Positions 7,313 through 14,056 are shown, numbered from the stretch's first letter. The stretch: DNA of 19,633 nt from CAZKGE01 sp964636405 (GCA_964636405.1 CAZWSI010000030.1:1-19633); one strand, 5' to 3'. Numbers and translations: made by a program. The notes: generated from the sequence alone by a model not told the origin.

Positions 7313-7534
7313 TTGTCAAAGCAGGATGTCATTGAAGTGGAGGGCGTCGTATCGGATGCGTATCCGAACGCGATGTTCGAGGTAAAGCTGGCTAATGGCC
7401 ACAAAATTCTCGCGACGATATCGGGCAAGCTGCGGATGAATTTCATTCGCATACTCCCGGGCGATAAGGTGAGCGTCGAGCTCTCTCCGTATGATTTGAC
7501 CCGCGGCCGCATTACGTGGCGCGGCAAGAACTGA
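7313..7534 (+). CDS. infA: translation initiation factor IF-1
   Basis: IF-1 binds the 30S A site and supports initiation with IF-2 and IF-3. The 73-residue product is an S1/OB-fold protein beginning MSKQDVIEVEGVV, with NAMFEVKLANGHKILATISGKLRMNFIRILPGD and the ending YDLTRGRITWR. The start codon is TTG at 7313, supported by AGGAGGG 6 nt upstream and by family length (72 residues is usual). A UUG start may lower its output relative to its neighbours (inference). It lies 25 nt before rpmJ. Confidence 0.97.
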   Translation: MSKQDVIEVEGVVSDAYPNAMFEVKLANGHKILATISGKLRMNFIRILPGDKVSVELSPYDLTRGRITWRGKN

Positions 7535-7559
7535 TGAGAAAGTATAAAGGAGAAGGAAC

Positions 7560-7673
7560 ATGAAAGTCAGACCCAGTGTGAAACCGATGTGCGAAAAGTG
7601 CAAGATCATCAAACGCAAAGGTCGCGTCATGGTCATCTGCGAAAACCCCCGTCATAAGCAGAAGCAGGGCTAA
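7560..7673 (+). CDS. rpmJ: 50S ribosomal protein L36 (bL36), zinc form
   Basis: L36 is one of the smallest ribosomal proteins and binds 23S rRNA in the large subunit. The 37-residue product, MKVRPSVKPMCEKCKIIKRK and onward, carries the zinc ligands C11, C14, C27 and H32. AAGGAG lies upstream of ATG 7560. infA-rpmJ-rpsM is the usual order. It is the last gene before a 114-nt structured gap that opens the alpha-operon part. Confidence 0.97.
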   Translation: MKVRPSVKPMCEKCKIIKRKGRVMVICENPRHKQKQG

Positions 7674-7787
7674 CGAGGCATACAACGGCCGTCGGCGCGG
7701 CTGGCGCGGGCGTGCCTCGCGCATTGCCGGCGGGTAACGATACACGAACAAATTTGAAACGACGAATTATTGGAGGGAAGTAAACCA
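7674..7787 (+). promoter_or_regulatory. structured leader between rpmJ and rpsM
   Basis: This is the longest gap in the ribosomal block. CGAGGCA (7674-7680) can pair perfectly with TGCCTCG (7713-7719), enclosing about 32 nt that contain further GC-rich self-complementary pieces. The AT-rich second half leads to a GGAGGG site for rpsM. Position and structure fit a leader for autoregulation of the alpha operon, perhaps by S4, but I see no clear match to a known motif and found no convincing promoter. Confidence 0.4.
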
Positions 7788-8156
7788 ATGGCACGTATTG
7801 CTGGCGTAGACCTGCCCAGAGACAAGCGTGTGGAGATCGGCCTGACCTACATTTACGGCATCGGGCTCTCCACGGCGCAGACGATCATCGCAGCAACGGG
7901 CGTCGATCCCGACATCCGGGTGCGCGACCTGAGCGAAGGCGACGTAACCAAGCTCAGAGATTACATCGACCACAACGTGAAGGTGGAAGGCGATCTGCGG
8001 CGCGAAGTATCCATGAGCATCAAGCGCCTCATTGAGAACGGCTGCTATCGCGGCGTTCGTCACCGCAAGGGCCTGCCCGTGCGCGGACAGAGCACCAAGC
8101 AGAACGCACGTACCCGCAAGGGGCCGAAACGCTCCCAGGGCGGAAAGAAAAAGTAA
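7788..8156 (+). CDS. rpsM: 30S ribosomal protein S13 (uS13)
   Basis: S13 lies in the 30S head and contacts the P-site tRNA and L5. The start is ATG 7788 (MARIAGVDLPRDKRVEIGLTYIYGIG), with GGAGGG about 11 nt upstream; an in-frame TTG at 7770 would put that site inside the coding region. The product is 122 residues. The C-terminus has the basic RGVRHRKGLPVRGQSTKQNARTRKGP signature. It opens the alpha-operon genes rpsM-rpsK-rpsD-rpoA-rplQ, spaced at 15 nt. Identity is certain. Confidence 0.98.
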   Translation: MARIAGVDLPRDKRVEIGLTYIYGIGLSTAQTIIAATGVDPDIRVRDLSEGDVTKLRDYIDHNVKVEGDLRREVSMSIKRLIENGCYRGVRHRKGLPVRGQSTKQNARTRKGPKRSQGGKKK

Positions 8157-8171
8157 GGAGGAAGCGAACAA

Positions 8172-8573
8172 ATGGCACAGGCGAAAATTAAAAAGACCGC
8201 GACCCGCAAGCGCCGCGAGAAGAAGAACATCGAGCGCGGTGCGGCGCACATTCGTTCCTCCTTCAACAATACGCTGGTTACGATCAGCGATTTGCAGGGG
8301 AACGCGATTTCCTGGTCGTCGGCGGGCTCGCTGGGCTTCCGCGGCTCGCGCAAGTCCACGCCGTTTGCCGCCCAGATGGCGGCTGAGACCGCCGCCAAGG
8401 CCGCTATGGAGCATGGCCTGAAGACGGTGGAGGTATATGTGAAGGGCCCGGGCTCCGGCCGTGAAGCCGCAATCCGCGCCTTGCAGACGGCCGGTCTGGA
8501 CGTGAACATGATCAAGGACGTGACGCCCATTCCCCACAACGGATGCCGTCCGCCCAAGCGCAGAAGAGTCTAA
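8172..8573 (+). CDS. rpsK: 30S ribosomal protein S11 (uS11)
   Basis: S11 is a platform protein of the 30S subunit near the E-site tRNA. The product is 133 residues. After a Lys/Arg-rich start (KIKKTATRKRREKKNIERG) come AHIRSSFNNTLVTISD, GNAISWSSAGSLGFRGSRKSTPFAAQ, and VYVKGPGSGREAAIRAL, ending with IPHNGCRPPKRRRV. AAGGAGG lies upstream of ATG 8172. It is 15 nt from both neighbours. Confidence 0.98.
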   Translation: MAQAKIKKTATRKRREKKNIERGAAHIRSSFNNTLVTISDLQGNAISWSSAGSLGFRGSRKSTPFAAQMAAETAAKAAMEHGLKTVEVYVKGPGSGREAAIRALQTAGLDVNMIKDVTPIPHNGCRPPKRRRV

Positions 8574-8588
8574 GGAGGGTATGGACAA

Positions 8589-9215
8589 ATGGCGAGATAT
8601 ACAGGTTCCGTTTGCAGGCAGTGCCGCCGCGAGGGCACCAAGCTGTTTTTGAAGGGTGACCGCTGCTTCAGCGAGAAGTGCGCGGTCAGCAAGCGCCACA
8701 CCCCCCCGGGCATGCATGGGCAGGGCCGCAAGAAGCAGTCCGAGTACGGCATCCAGCTCCGCGAAAAACAGAAAGTTCGCCGGGCGTACGGGGTTATGGA
8801 ATCCCAGTTCCGTAAATACTATGATTTGGCCTCCAACATGCGCGGCGTTACAGGCGAGAATATGCTTGCCCTGCTCGAGCGCAGGCTGGACAACGTAGCT
8901 TACCGGCTGGGCTTTGGCGAATCCCGCCCCATGGCGCGCCAGATGGTCACCCACGGCCACATCCGCGTGAACGGCAAGAAGGTGGACATCGCATCCTACA
9001 GCGTTTCGCTGGGCGACGTAATTTCCGTTCGCGAGCACAGCGCGGATACCGACTTCTTCAAGGAATTGAAGGAGCAGGGTTCCAAGCGCACCATTCCCGA
9101 GTGGCTGGAGTTTGATCCGGCGACGCTGACGGGCAAGGTCGTGCGTCTGCCCGAGCGGAAGGATATCGACTTGACGATTGAAGAGCATCTCATCGTTGAG
9201 TACTACTCCAGGTAA
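8589..9215 (+). CDS. rpsD: 30S ribosomal protein S4 (uS4), zinc form
   Basis: S4 is a primary 16S rRNA-binding protein that nucleates 30S assembly and, in several bacteria, represses its own operon. The product is 208 residues. The N-terminal zinc knuckle has C9, C12, C26 and C31. Next comes THPPGMHGQGRKKQSEYGIQL-type sequence, and the S4 RNA-binding domain carries LGFGESRPMARQMVTHGHIRVN. Here rpsD lies inside the alpha operon, as in E. coli and many clostridia, not alone as in B. subtilis. This makes an S4 feedback loop on this transcript possible (inference). Confidence 0.98.
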   Translation: MARYTGSVCRQCRREGTKLFLKGDRCFSEKCAVSKRHTPPGMHGQGRKKQSEYGIQLREKQKVRRAYGVMESQFRKYYDLASNMRGVTGENMLALLERRLDNVAYRLGFGESRPMARQMVTHGHIRVNGKKVDIASYSVSLGDVISVREHSADTDFFKELKEQGSKRTIPEWLEFDPATLTGKVVRLPERKDIDLTIEEHLIVEYYSR

Positions 9216-9263
9216 GCCACGTAAAGGCTTTCCGAACGTACTATTACCGAAGGAGGGTATGAC

Positions 9264-10205
9264 ATGATTGAGATCGAAAAGCCCAAACTCGAATCGGTTG
9301 TCGTGACGGAGAACTACGGTAAGTTCGTCGTCGAGCCTCTGGAGCGCGGCTTTGGCACGACGCTTGGCAATTCCATGCGCCGCGTGCTTTTGTCGAGCCT
9401 TCCGGGCGTGGCGGTTACCTCGGTTCGCTTTGACGGTGTGCTGCACGAGTTTTCGGTGATTGAGGGCGTCAAGGAGGATGTGACCGAGATCATCCTCAAC
9501 CTCAAGGAGCTCTGCGTAAAGCTGCATTGCGACGGCCCGAAGAAGGTGACGATCGACGCAGCGGGCGAGTGCGAGGTAAAGGCGGGGGATATCCTGCCCG
9601 ATTCCGACGTGGAGATAATCAACCCCGAGCTGCACATTGCGACGCTGGATACGAACGGCAAGCTTCATTTGGAGCTCATGCTCGAGCATGGCCGCGGCTA
9701 TGTGACGGTGGAGCGCAACAAGCGCAGCGATATGCCCATCGGCGAAATCGCGGTGGACTCCATCTTTACGCCCATCACAAAGGTGAACTTCGTTGTGGAG
9801 AACACCCGCGTGGGGCAAATTACGGACTTTGACAAGCTCACCCTCGAGATCTGGACCAACGGCAGCATTAAGCCTGACGAGGCGGCGAGCCTTGCCGCAA
9901 AAATTCTCACCGAGCACCTCATGCTCTTTATCAATCTGACCGATCATGTGCAGGGTGTGGAGATCCTTGTGGAGAAGGAGGAGAGCAAGAAGGAGAAGAT
10001 ACTCGAAATGAACATCGAGGATCTGGATCTTTCGGTTCGTTCCTACAATTGCCTCAAGCGCGCGGGCATCAACACCGTTGAAGAGCTGGTACAGCGCGAC
10101 GAGGATGAGATGATGAAGGTTAGAAACCTCGGTCGCAAATCGCTCGAGGAAGTGCAGCAGAAATTGAGTGCGCTGGGGCTGTCCCTCCGCACCAGCGATG
10201 AATAA
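9264..10205 (+). CDS. rpoA: DNA-directed RNA polymerase subunit alpha
   Basis: Alpha forms the dimer that scaffolds RNA polymerase assembly and contacts UP elements and activators. The product is 313 residues. The N-terminal domain (about 1-225) has GKFVVEPLERGFGTTLGNSMRRVLLSSLPG. The C-terminal helix-hairpin-helix domain (about 245-313) has LDLSVRSYNCLKRAGINTVEELVQ and NLGRKSLEEVQQKL, where the DNA-contacting Arg and Lys residues lie. A Glu/Lys-rich linker joins the domains. ATG 9264 has GGAGGG upstream, in a 48-nt gap after rpsD in which I see nothing else. Confidence 0.98.
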   Translation: MIEIEKPKLESVVVTENYGKFVVEPLERGFGTTLGNSMRRVLLSSLPGVAVTSVRFDGVLHEFSVIEGVKEDVTEIILNLKELCVKLHCDGPKKVTIDAAGECEVKAGDILPDSDVEIINPELHIATLDTNGKLHLELMLEHGRGYVTVERNKRSDMPIGEIAVDSIFTPITKVNFVVENTRVGQITDFDKLTLEIWTNGSIKPDEAASLAAKILTEHLMLFINLTDHVQGVEILVEKEESKKEKILEMNIEDLDLSVRSYNCLKRAGINTVEELVQRDEDEMMKVRNLGRKSLEEVQQKLSALGLSLRTSDE

Positions 10206-10220
10206 GGAGGAACAAGCAAC

Positions 10221-10727
10221 ATGGCAAACCGTAAATTAGGCAAGCCATCTGACCAGCGCGCCGCGATGCTGAGAAACCTCACCACCGCGCTTATTTGGAA
10301 CGGCAAGATCGTGACCACCGATACCCGCGCAAAAGAGGTGCGCTCCATTGCCGAAAAGATCATCACCCTGGCTGTGAAGGAATACGCGAACAGCGAGACC
10401 GTCAGCAAGGACAAGATGAACGATAAGCAGCAGGTTGTGAAGGTAGACGTGATCAACGACAAGCCGTCCAAGCTTCATGCGAGGCGGCAGATCATGGCGT
10501 ATCTGTATGATGTGCCGGCGTTTAAAGCCAAGGACGAGTCCAAGTCCGATTACCGCGAGCGCACCGCGGATCGCGCGCATCCCGTGATGGAGAAGCTGTT
10601 TAGGGAGATCGCGCCCAAGTACGAGGCGCGCATCAAGGAAACGGGCGCGGGCGGCTACACCCGCATGTACAAGCTGGGCGCGCGCCGCGGCGACGCTGCC
10701 GAGATGGTCGTGCTCGAGCTCATCTGA
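10221..10727 (+). CDS. rplQ: 50S ribosomal protein L17 (bL17), long form with insertions
   Basis: L17 is a bacterial large-subunit protein near the exit tunnel. Core parts are clear: RKLGKPSDQRAAMLRNL (4-20), TTDTRAKEVRSIAEKIITLA (32-51), LHARRQ (85-90) and the C-terminal GGYTRMYKLGARRGDAAEMVVLEL. The product is 168 residues, whereas the family is usually about 113-130. The excess lies in two stretches, about residues 52-84 and 97-119, both charged. Longer L17 forms are known in Clostridia. It is the last gene of the block: AAGGAGG precedes ATG 10221 and a terminator follows 28 nt after the stop. Confidence 0.97.
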   Translation: MANRKLGKPSDQRAAMLRNLTTALIWNGKIVTTDTRAKEVRSIAEKIITLAVKEYANSETVSKDKMNDKQQVVKVDVINDKPSKLHARRQIMAYLYDVPAFKAKDESKSDYRERTADRAHPVMEKLFREIAPKYEARIKETGAGGYTRMYKLGARRGDAAEMVVLELI

Positions 10728-10755
10728 GCGCCGCAGGACTGACGAAACGCGATCG

Positions 10756-10784
10756 AATCCCGGGGTGAACGCCCCGGGATTTTT
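10756..10784 (+). terminator. intrinsic terminator of the spc-alpha operon
   Basis: ATCCCGGGG (10757-10765) pairs perfectly with CCCCGGGAT (10772-10780) around a TGAACG loop and is followed directly by TTTT, with A residues on the 5' side. This is a standard rho-independent terminator 28 nt after the rplQ stop. Confidence 0.93.
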
Positions 10785-10809
10785 GCGCGCGCGCCTTGCC
10801 GTCTTCGCC

Positions 10810-11043
10810 CCCGCACGCAAGCGCACGGAACCCTTCGTTTTCTTTCCCGCGCGTGCCCGCGTCAAAAAGCCGGAAGACACTATGCCTTTCTTTCTTGCGC
10901 AAAGAAAGCGGAACCCTCCGCTTTCTTCCCCGCGTGTGTCCCGCGTCAAAAAGCCGGAAGACACTCTGCCTTTTTTCTCGCGCAAAGAAAGCGGAATCCT
11001 CCGCTTTCTTTTGCTTCTTTTCTTTCCCGTGAAAGAAAAGAAG
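10810..11043. repeat. tandem ~84-bp intergenic repeat with nested palindromes
   Basis: Two near-identical copies begin GTCAAAAAGCCGGAAGACAC at 10861 and 10945 (period 84, with a 1-bp deletion and a few substitutions). A degenerate third half-copy lies before them at about 10810-10860. Each full copy holds an 11-bp perfect stem, AAGAAAGCGGA with TCCGCTTTCTT (10902-10912/10917-10927 and 10985-10995/11000-11010). A third, different palindrome follows with a 13-bp perfect stem at 11014-11026/11031-11043 and a CCGT loop. Open frames across it are repeat-driven and look non-coding. It probably belongs to a dispersed intergenic repeat family of this genome. Confidence 0.8.
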
Positions 11044-11081
11044 AACGCGCACCAATCCCTCGACTCATGAAAAATTTATGA

Positions 11082-11110
11082 TTGACTTTTGCCCAACCTC
11101 CGCTTATGAT
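11082..11110 (+). promoter_or_regulatory. sigma-A type promoter of the LacI-family regulator gene
   Basis: A TTGACT -35 box (11082-11087) and a TATGAT -10 box (11105-11110) are separated by exactly 17 bp, in a local AT-rich patch. Transcription should start near 11117, giving a leader of about 37 nt before the ATG at 11154. Confidence 0.8.
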
Positions 11111-11125
11111 GAAGATACCAAAGAA

Positions 11126-11139
11126 TGAAAGCACTTTCA
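11126..11139 (+). promoter_or_regulatory. LacI-family operator candidate (autoregulatory)
   Basis: TGAAAGCACTTTCA is a near-perfect palindrome with 6-bp arms around a CA centre, close to the pattern bound by LacI/CcpA-type regulators (TGWAANCGNTWNCA). It lies just after the predicted transcription start, where a bound repressor would block the gene's own promoter. A related site occurs at 12240. Confidence 0.6.
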
Positions 11140-11153
11140 AAGCGAGGCTCCCG

Positions 11154-12176
11154 ATGAATATCTACGACATTTCCGAACGGGCAGGCGTATCCATTACCAC
11201 CGTCTCCCGCGTGATCAACGGCAGCAGCAAGGTCAGCCGTGCCACGAGGGATAAGGTGCTGTCCGTGATTGAGGAGATCGGGTATACGCCAAACGCCTTT
11301 GCCAGGGGACTTGGGCTGGATACCATGCGCACCATCGGCATTCTGTGCGTCGATCCGGCGGATCCAAACGCTTGCAGCAGTTTGACGATGGGCGTGGGCT
11401 ATCTCCAGCGGGAGTTGCGCTGCTTCGATTTTGATTCCATTCTGTATTGCGTCGGCTATGATATGAAGGATAAGGAAACCTGTCTGCACACCATGTGCGA
11501 GCGGCGGGTGGATGCGATTATCATCGTCGGATCCTTCTTTATTGAAAGCAATCCCAAGAGCAACCAGTGTATCGTCGACGCCGCAAAGCATGTACCCGTC
11601 ATGCTGATCAACGGCTTTCTCGAGGCGGACAACGTGTATTCCTTCCTCTGCGACGATCGCAACGCGTCCATGCAGGCCGTCAGCTCGCTCATCGGCTCCG
11701 GTGCGCGGGATATCCTTTTTCTTTATCGCACCGGGACGGATTCCGAGCAGCGCAAGCTTTCTGGCTACACAAAGGCGCTGCGCACCCATAATTTGCCCGT
11801 GCGCGAGGAATATATGCGAAGCTGCCCGCTGGGCGTGCACGAGGGCAGCCGGATGCTCGCGCGTCTGGCGGAGGAGGGCTTGCGCTTCGATGCGGTCTTG
11901 ACCACAGAGGACAGCATCGCCATGAGTGTGCTCAACTACGCGAACCATCAGGGCATTCGCATCCCCGACGAGCTCAGCATCATTGGCTACAACAACTCCA
12001 TTCTTTCCGAAAGCTGCTACCCTGAGCTTACAACGGTGGACAACAATACCGAATCGCTCTGCATCACTGCCGTTTCCATGCTGATGCGCCGCTTCCGCAG
12101 CGTGAACATTCCCTCGCAAATGACGATTTCGTCCAAGATTATTTACCGCGAAACGACCAAACCGCAACTGGACTGA
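11154..12176 (+). CDS. LacI/GalR-family transcriptional regulator
   Basis: This should be a cytoplasmic repressor that releases DNA, or binds it, in response to a small sugar-like ligand. I chose ATG 11154 because MNIYDISERAGVSITTVSRVIN is the standard LacI helix-turn-helix start; an earlier in-frame TTG at 11082 overlaps the promoter. The product is 340 residues: HTH at 2-22, hinge around residues 47-57 (NAFARGLGLDT), then a periplasmic-binding-protein-like effector domain with NNSILSESCYPELTTVDNN near the end. The ribosome-binding site (GCGAGG) is weak, suggesting low expression. It directly precedes the TRAP genes in the same direction, so it most likely controls them. The ligand is unknown. 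Confidence 0.9.
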   Translation: MNIYDISERAGVSITTVSRVINGSSKVSRATRDKVLSVIEEIGYTPNAFARGLGLDTMRTIGILCVDPADPNACSSLTMGVGYLQRELRCFDFDSILYCVGYDMKDKETCLHTMCERRVDAIIIVGSFFIESNPKSNQCIVDAAKHVPVMLINGFLEADNVYSFLCDDRNASMQAVSSLIGSGARDILFLYRTGTDSEQRKLSGYTKALRTHNLPVREEYMRSCPLGVHEGSRMLARLAEEGLRFDAVLTTEDSIAMSVLNYANHQGIRIPDELSIIGYNNSILSESCYPELTTVDNNTESLCITAVSMLMRRFRSVNIPSQMTISSKIIYRETTKPQLD

Positions 12177-12239
12177 ACCCCTTGAGCCCCGGCGCGAGAA
12201 CGCGGGCGGCGGAGGGTGCGCCACGCCGCCGCACGGAAA

Positions 12240-12253
12240 TGTAAATACTTTCA
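12240..12253 (+). promoter_or_regulatory. second operator candidate, upstream of the TRAP genes
   Basis: TGTAAATACTTTCA matches the 11126 site at 10 of 14 positions and shares its right arm CTTTCA. It lies in the 191-nt gap between the regulator and the binding-protein gene, about 115 nt before that start. No clear -35/-10 pair was found beside it, so the TRAP promoter, if separate, is not identified. Confidence 0.45.
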
Positions 12254-12367
12254 TCGCTTGCGCGCTTTGCAAGCCCGAGACCCAGAAAACGTCACACCCG
12301 GCCGGAAACGCGCCGTGGATAGAACAGGTTTTCCCGGGAGGGAAAAAACAAAAGGAGGATATAGATT

Positions 12368-13360
12368 ATGAAGAAAACGCTTGCACTGCTGCTGGCCGTC
12401 GTCATGCTGCTGGCCGTGACCGGCTGCGGACAGAAAGCATCGAACCAGACCTACAAGCTGCGCTGCTCCACCAACCTGGCCGCGACCAGCACCGTGGGTC
12501 AGGGACTGGCCAAGTTCGTCGAACTGGTCAACGAAAAGGCGGGGGGCCGCATCGAGGCTACCGCAAACCTCGGCTCCGAGCTGGGCAATCAGGCCGAGCA
12601 GGTCGCCATGGCCAAGGGCGGCGACCTTGAGATGGTCGTTGCCGCGCCCGGCACCGGCCCAGGCGCCTACGACGGCCTTGGCCAACTGATGATGTTCGAG
12701 TTCCCATTCCTGTTTAAGGACAACGATCACTATCGCCGCGTGTTGAAGGCCGCAGAGCCCGAGGTCAACAAGCTGGTCAACACCATCGGCTTCACCGCCA
12801 TGGCCGGCCAGTCGCAGGGTTCCCGCGACATTCTGACCACCAAACCCGTCACCTGCATCGAGGATATGGAAGATCTGGTCATGCGCGGACCGAACGCCGT
12901 TTACATCGCCATGTTTGAGGCGGTCGGCGCGGCTGGCATCACCATGGACTGGAACGAAATCTACACCGCGCTCTCTCAGGGCGTGTGCGACGGCTGCGAG
13001 GGCTCCCCGAGCTCGATCAACGCCTCCAAGTTCCAGGACAACGCCAAGAATCTGGCCATCACCAACCACATCATCGCCTGCGTGTACTACTTCTTCAACA
13101 CCGAATGGCTGGAGGCATTGCCGGAGGATCTGCGCACGATCGTGACCGACTGCGCAAAGGAAGCGGTTACCTATCAGGAGGAGATCGACGACAAGGATCA
13201 GGGCGTCGCGCTGCAGACCATGAAGGACGAGGGCGTCGTTGTGACCGAGATGCAGGACATCGACAAGTGGAAGGCCGCCTGCGCGCCCATGCTTGACGAG
13301 TACCGCGCCAAGGGGCAGGAATGGTCCGATTTCATCGACATTCTGACCTCGATCGACTAA
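12368..13360 (+). CDS. dctP: TRAP transporter substrate-binding lipoprotein, DctP family
   Basis: The extracytoplasmic solute receptor of a TRAP transporter, probably anchored to the outer face of the membrane. The 330-residue product begins with a lipoprotein signal (MKKTLALLLAVVMLLAVTGC); the lipobox ends at C20. The mature protein has TSTVGQGLAKFVELVNEKAGGRI (41-61) and the DctP core with R173 in VMRGPNAVY, the arginine that usually binds the ligand carboxylate, followed by GITMDWNEIYTALSQGVCDG. An AAAGGAGG site precedes ATG 12368. The symbol marks the family, not dicarboxylate use: neighbouring oxidoreductases suggest a sugar acid or similar compound (inference). Confidence 0.92.
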   Translation: MKKTLALLLAVVMLLAVTGCGQKASNQTYKLRCSTNLAATSTVGQGLAKFVELVNEKAGGRIEATANLGSELGNQAEQVAMAKGGDLEMVVAAPGTGPGAYDGLGQLMMFEFPFLFKDNDHYRRVLKAAEPEVNKLVNTIGFTAMAGQSQGSRDILTTKPVTCIEDMEDLVMRGPNAVYIAMFEAVGAAGITMDWNEIYTALSQGVCDGCEGSPSSINASKFQDNAKNLAITNHIIACVYYFFNTEWLEALPEDLRTIVTDCAKEAVTYQEEIDDKDQGVALQTMKDEGVVVTEMQDIDKWKAACAPMLDEYRAKGQEWSDFIDILTSID

Positions 13361-13393
13361 TCTGACTTCTGGAACCAAATCGTTTGGGATTCG

Positions 13394-13478
13394 CGCGGGG
13401 CCGCTTCCGCCGGGGGGCGGGGGCGGCCTCGCGGTATAATTGCGGGAAACCGCAGCTCTGCCGGCCGCTTATGCGGCC
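13394..13478 (+). promoter_or_regulatory. three-hairpin cluster between the binding-protein and permease genes
   Basis: The 138-nt gap folds into three helices. The first is an 11-bp stem with one G-U pair (13394-13404 with 13423-13433). The second is a 5-bp stem closed by a GAAA tetraloop (13441-13454). The third is GGCCGC (13463-13468) with GCGGCC (13473-13478) around TTAT. None has a T-run. Such structures after binding-protein genes often protect the upstream mRNA and reduce expression of the permeases; that role is inferred here. Confidence 0.55.
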
Positions 13479-13498
13479 CCCGCAACAGGAGGTAAACT

Positions 13499-14041
13499 GT
13501 GAAAACGCTTGGCAAAGTCAACCGTGTGTTAAACACAATTCGCGTCGTCGCGCTGGTCGTCATTCTGTCGGCAGCCATCCTCATGTGCGCGACCAATATC
13601 ATCTTTCGGTATGTGGTGCGCGGCGTGCCCGCCTTGCGGCCCTTCCCGTGGGTGGACGAGATGATGCGCATGTGCGCGATTTGGATCGCGTTCCTTGCCG
13701 CCGGCCTCGGCGTAAAGGAGGGTTCCCACATCAGTTTGGAAAACCTCGTTACAAAGTATTTGCCTGATAAGGCGGCTCTGATTTTGAAAAAAACCGCTCA
13801 GCTTGCCGTGCTGGCCGTGCTGCTGCTCCTCATCGTGTTCGGCATCAAGCAAACGATCGTGATGAGCGCAAGCTCCCTGCAAAACCTGCCCGTCTCCAAC
13901 GGCTGGTTCTATTCGGCCATACCCGTGGGCTGCTTCTATTTGTTTTATGATTATCTGCTCATCTTCATCTTCGGCAAACACCCCTTTGCCAAGAAGGACA
14001 GCAGCGAGCAGGAGCCGCCCGCGACCAGCGGCGCTTTTTAA
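13499..14041 (+). CDS. dctQ: TRAP transporter small permease, DctQ family
   Basis: The small membrane subunit that partners the large permease. The 180-residue product has four hydrophobic segments at about residues 15-38, 55-72, 93-116 and 136-158, as expected for DctQ. The conserved N-terminal stretch ends TNIIFRYVVRG, and FPWVDEMMRMCAIWIAFLAAGLGVKEGSHI is the typical DctQ block. The start is GTG at 13499 behind AGGAGG. The C-terminus is hydrophilic and Ser/Glu/Pro-rich. dctM follows after 15 nt, with AGGAGG just after this stop, so the permeases are probably made together. Confidence 0.92.
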   Translation: MKTLGKVNRVLNTIRVVALVVILSAAILMCATNIIFRYVVRGVPALRPFPWVDEMMRMCAIWIAFLAAGLGVKEGSHISLENLVTKYLPDKAALILKKTAQLAVLAVLLLLIVFGIKQTIVMSASSLQNLPVSNGWFYSAIPVGCFYLFYDYLLIFIFGKHPFAKKDSSEQEPPATSGAF

Positions 14042-14056
14042 GGAGGATACAGAACC

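Noticed and set aside
7724..7752. Promoter in the rpmJ-rpsM gap
   Set aside because: TTGCCG could be a -35, but no acceptable -10 lies at 16-18 bp from it.
7767..9947. A 726-codon open frame on the minus strand across rpsM-rpoA
   Set aside because: It is antisense to five certain genes and arises from high GC and codon bias at the third position; it shows no recognisable domain.
10810..11043. Possible CRISPR array
   Set aside because: There are only two full copies, repeats are joined directly with no spacers of uniform length, and there are no cas genes.
10765..11070. Short open frames across the palindromic repeats
   Set aside because: The translation follows the tandem repeat (Lys/Arg/Phe/Ser-rich), and there is no ribosome-binding site or known domain.
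12205..12230. GGCGGCG/CGCCGCC hairpin as terminator of the LacI-family gene
   Set aside because: The stem is only 7 bp with a 12-nt loop, and there is no T-run after it.
12329..12346. TTTTCCC/GGGAAAA inverted repeat before the binding-protein gene as an operator
   Set aside because: It is short and low in complexity, differs from the two matching operator candidates, and lies right at the ribosome-binding region; chance is likely.
13435..13440. TATAAT as a -10 box for a separate permease promoter
   Set aside because: The sequence 17 bp upstream is a GC-rich run with no -35 likeness, and the hexamer directly abuts the large hairpin.
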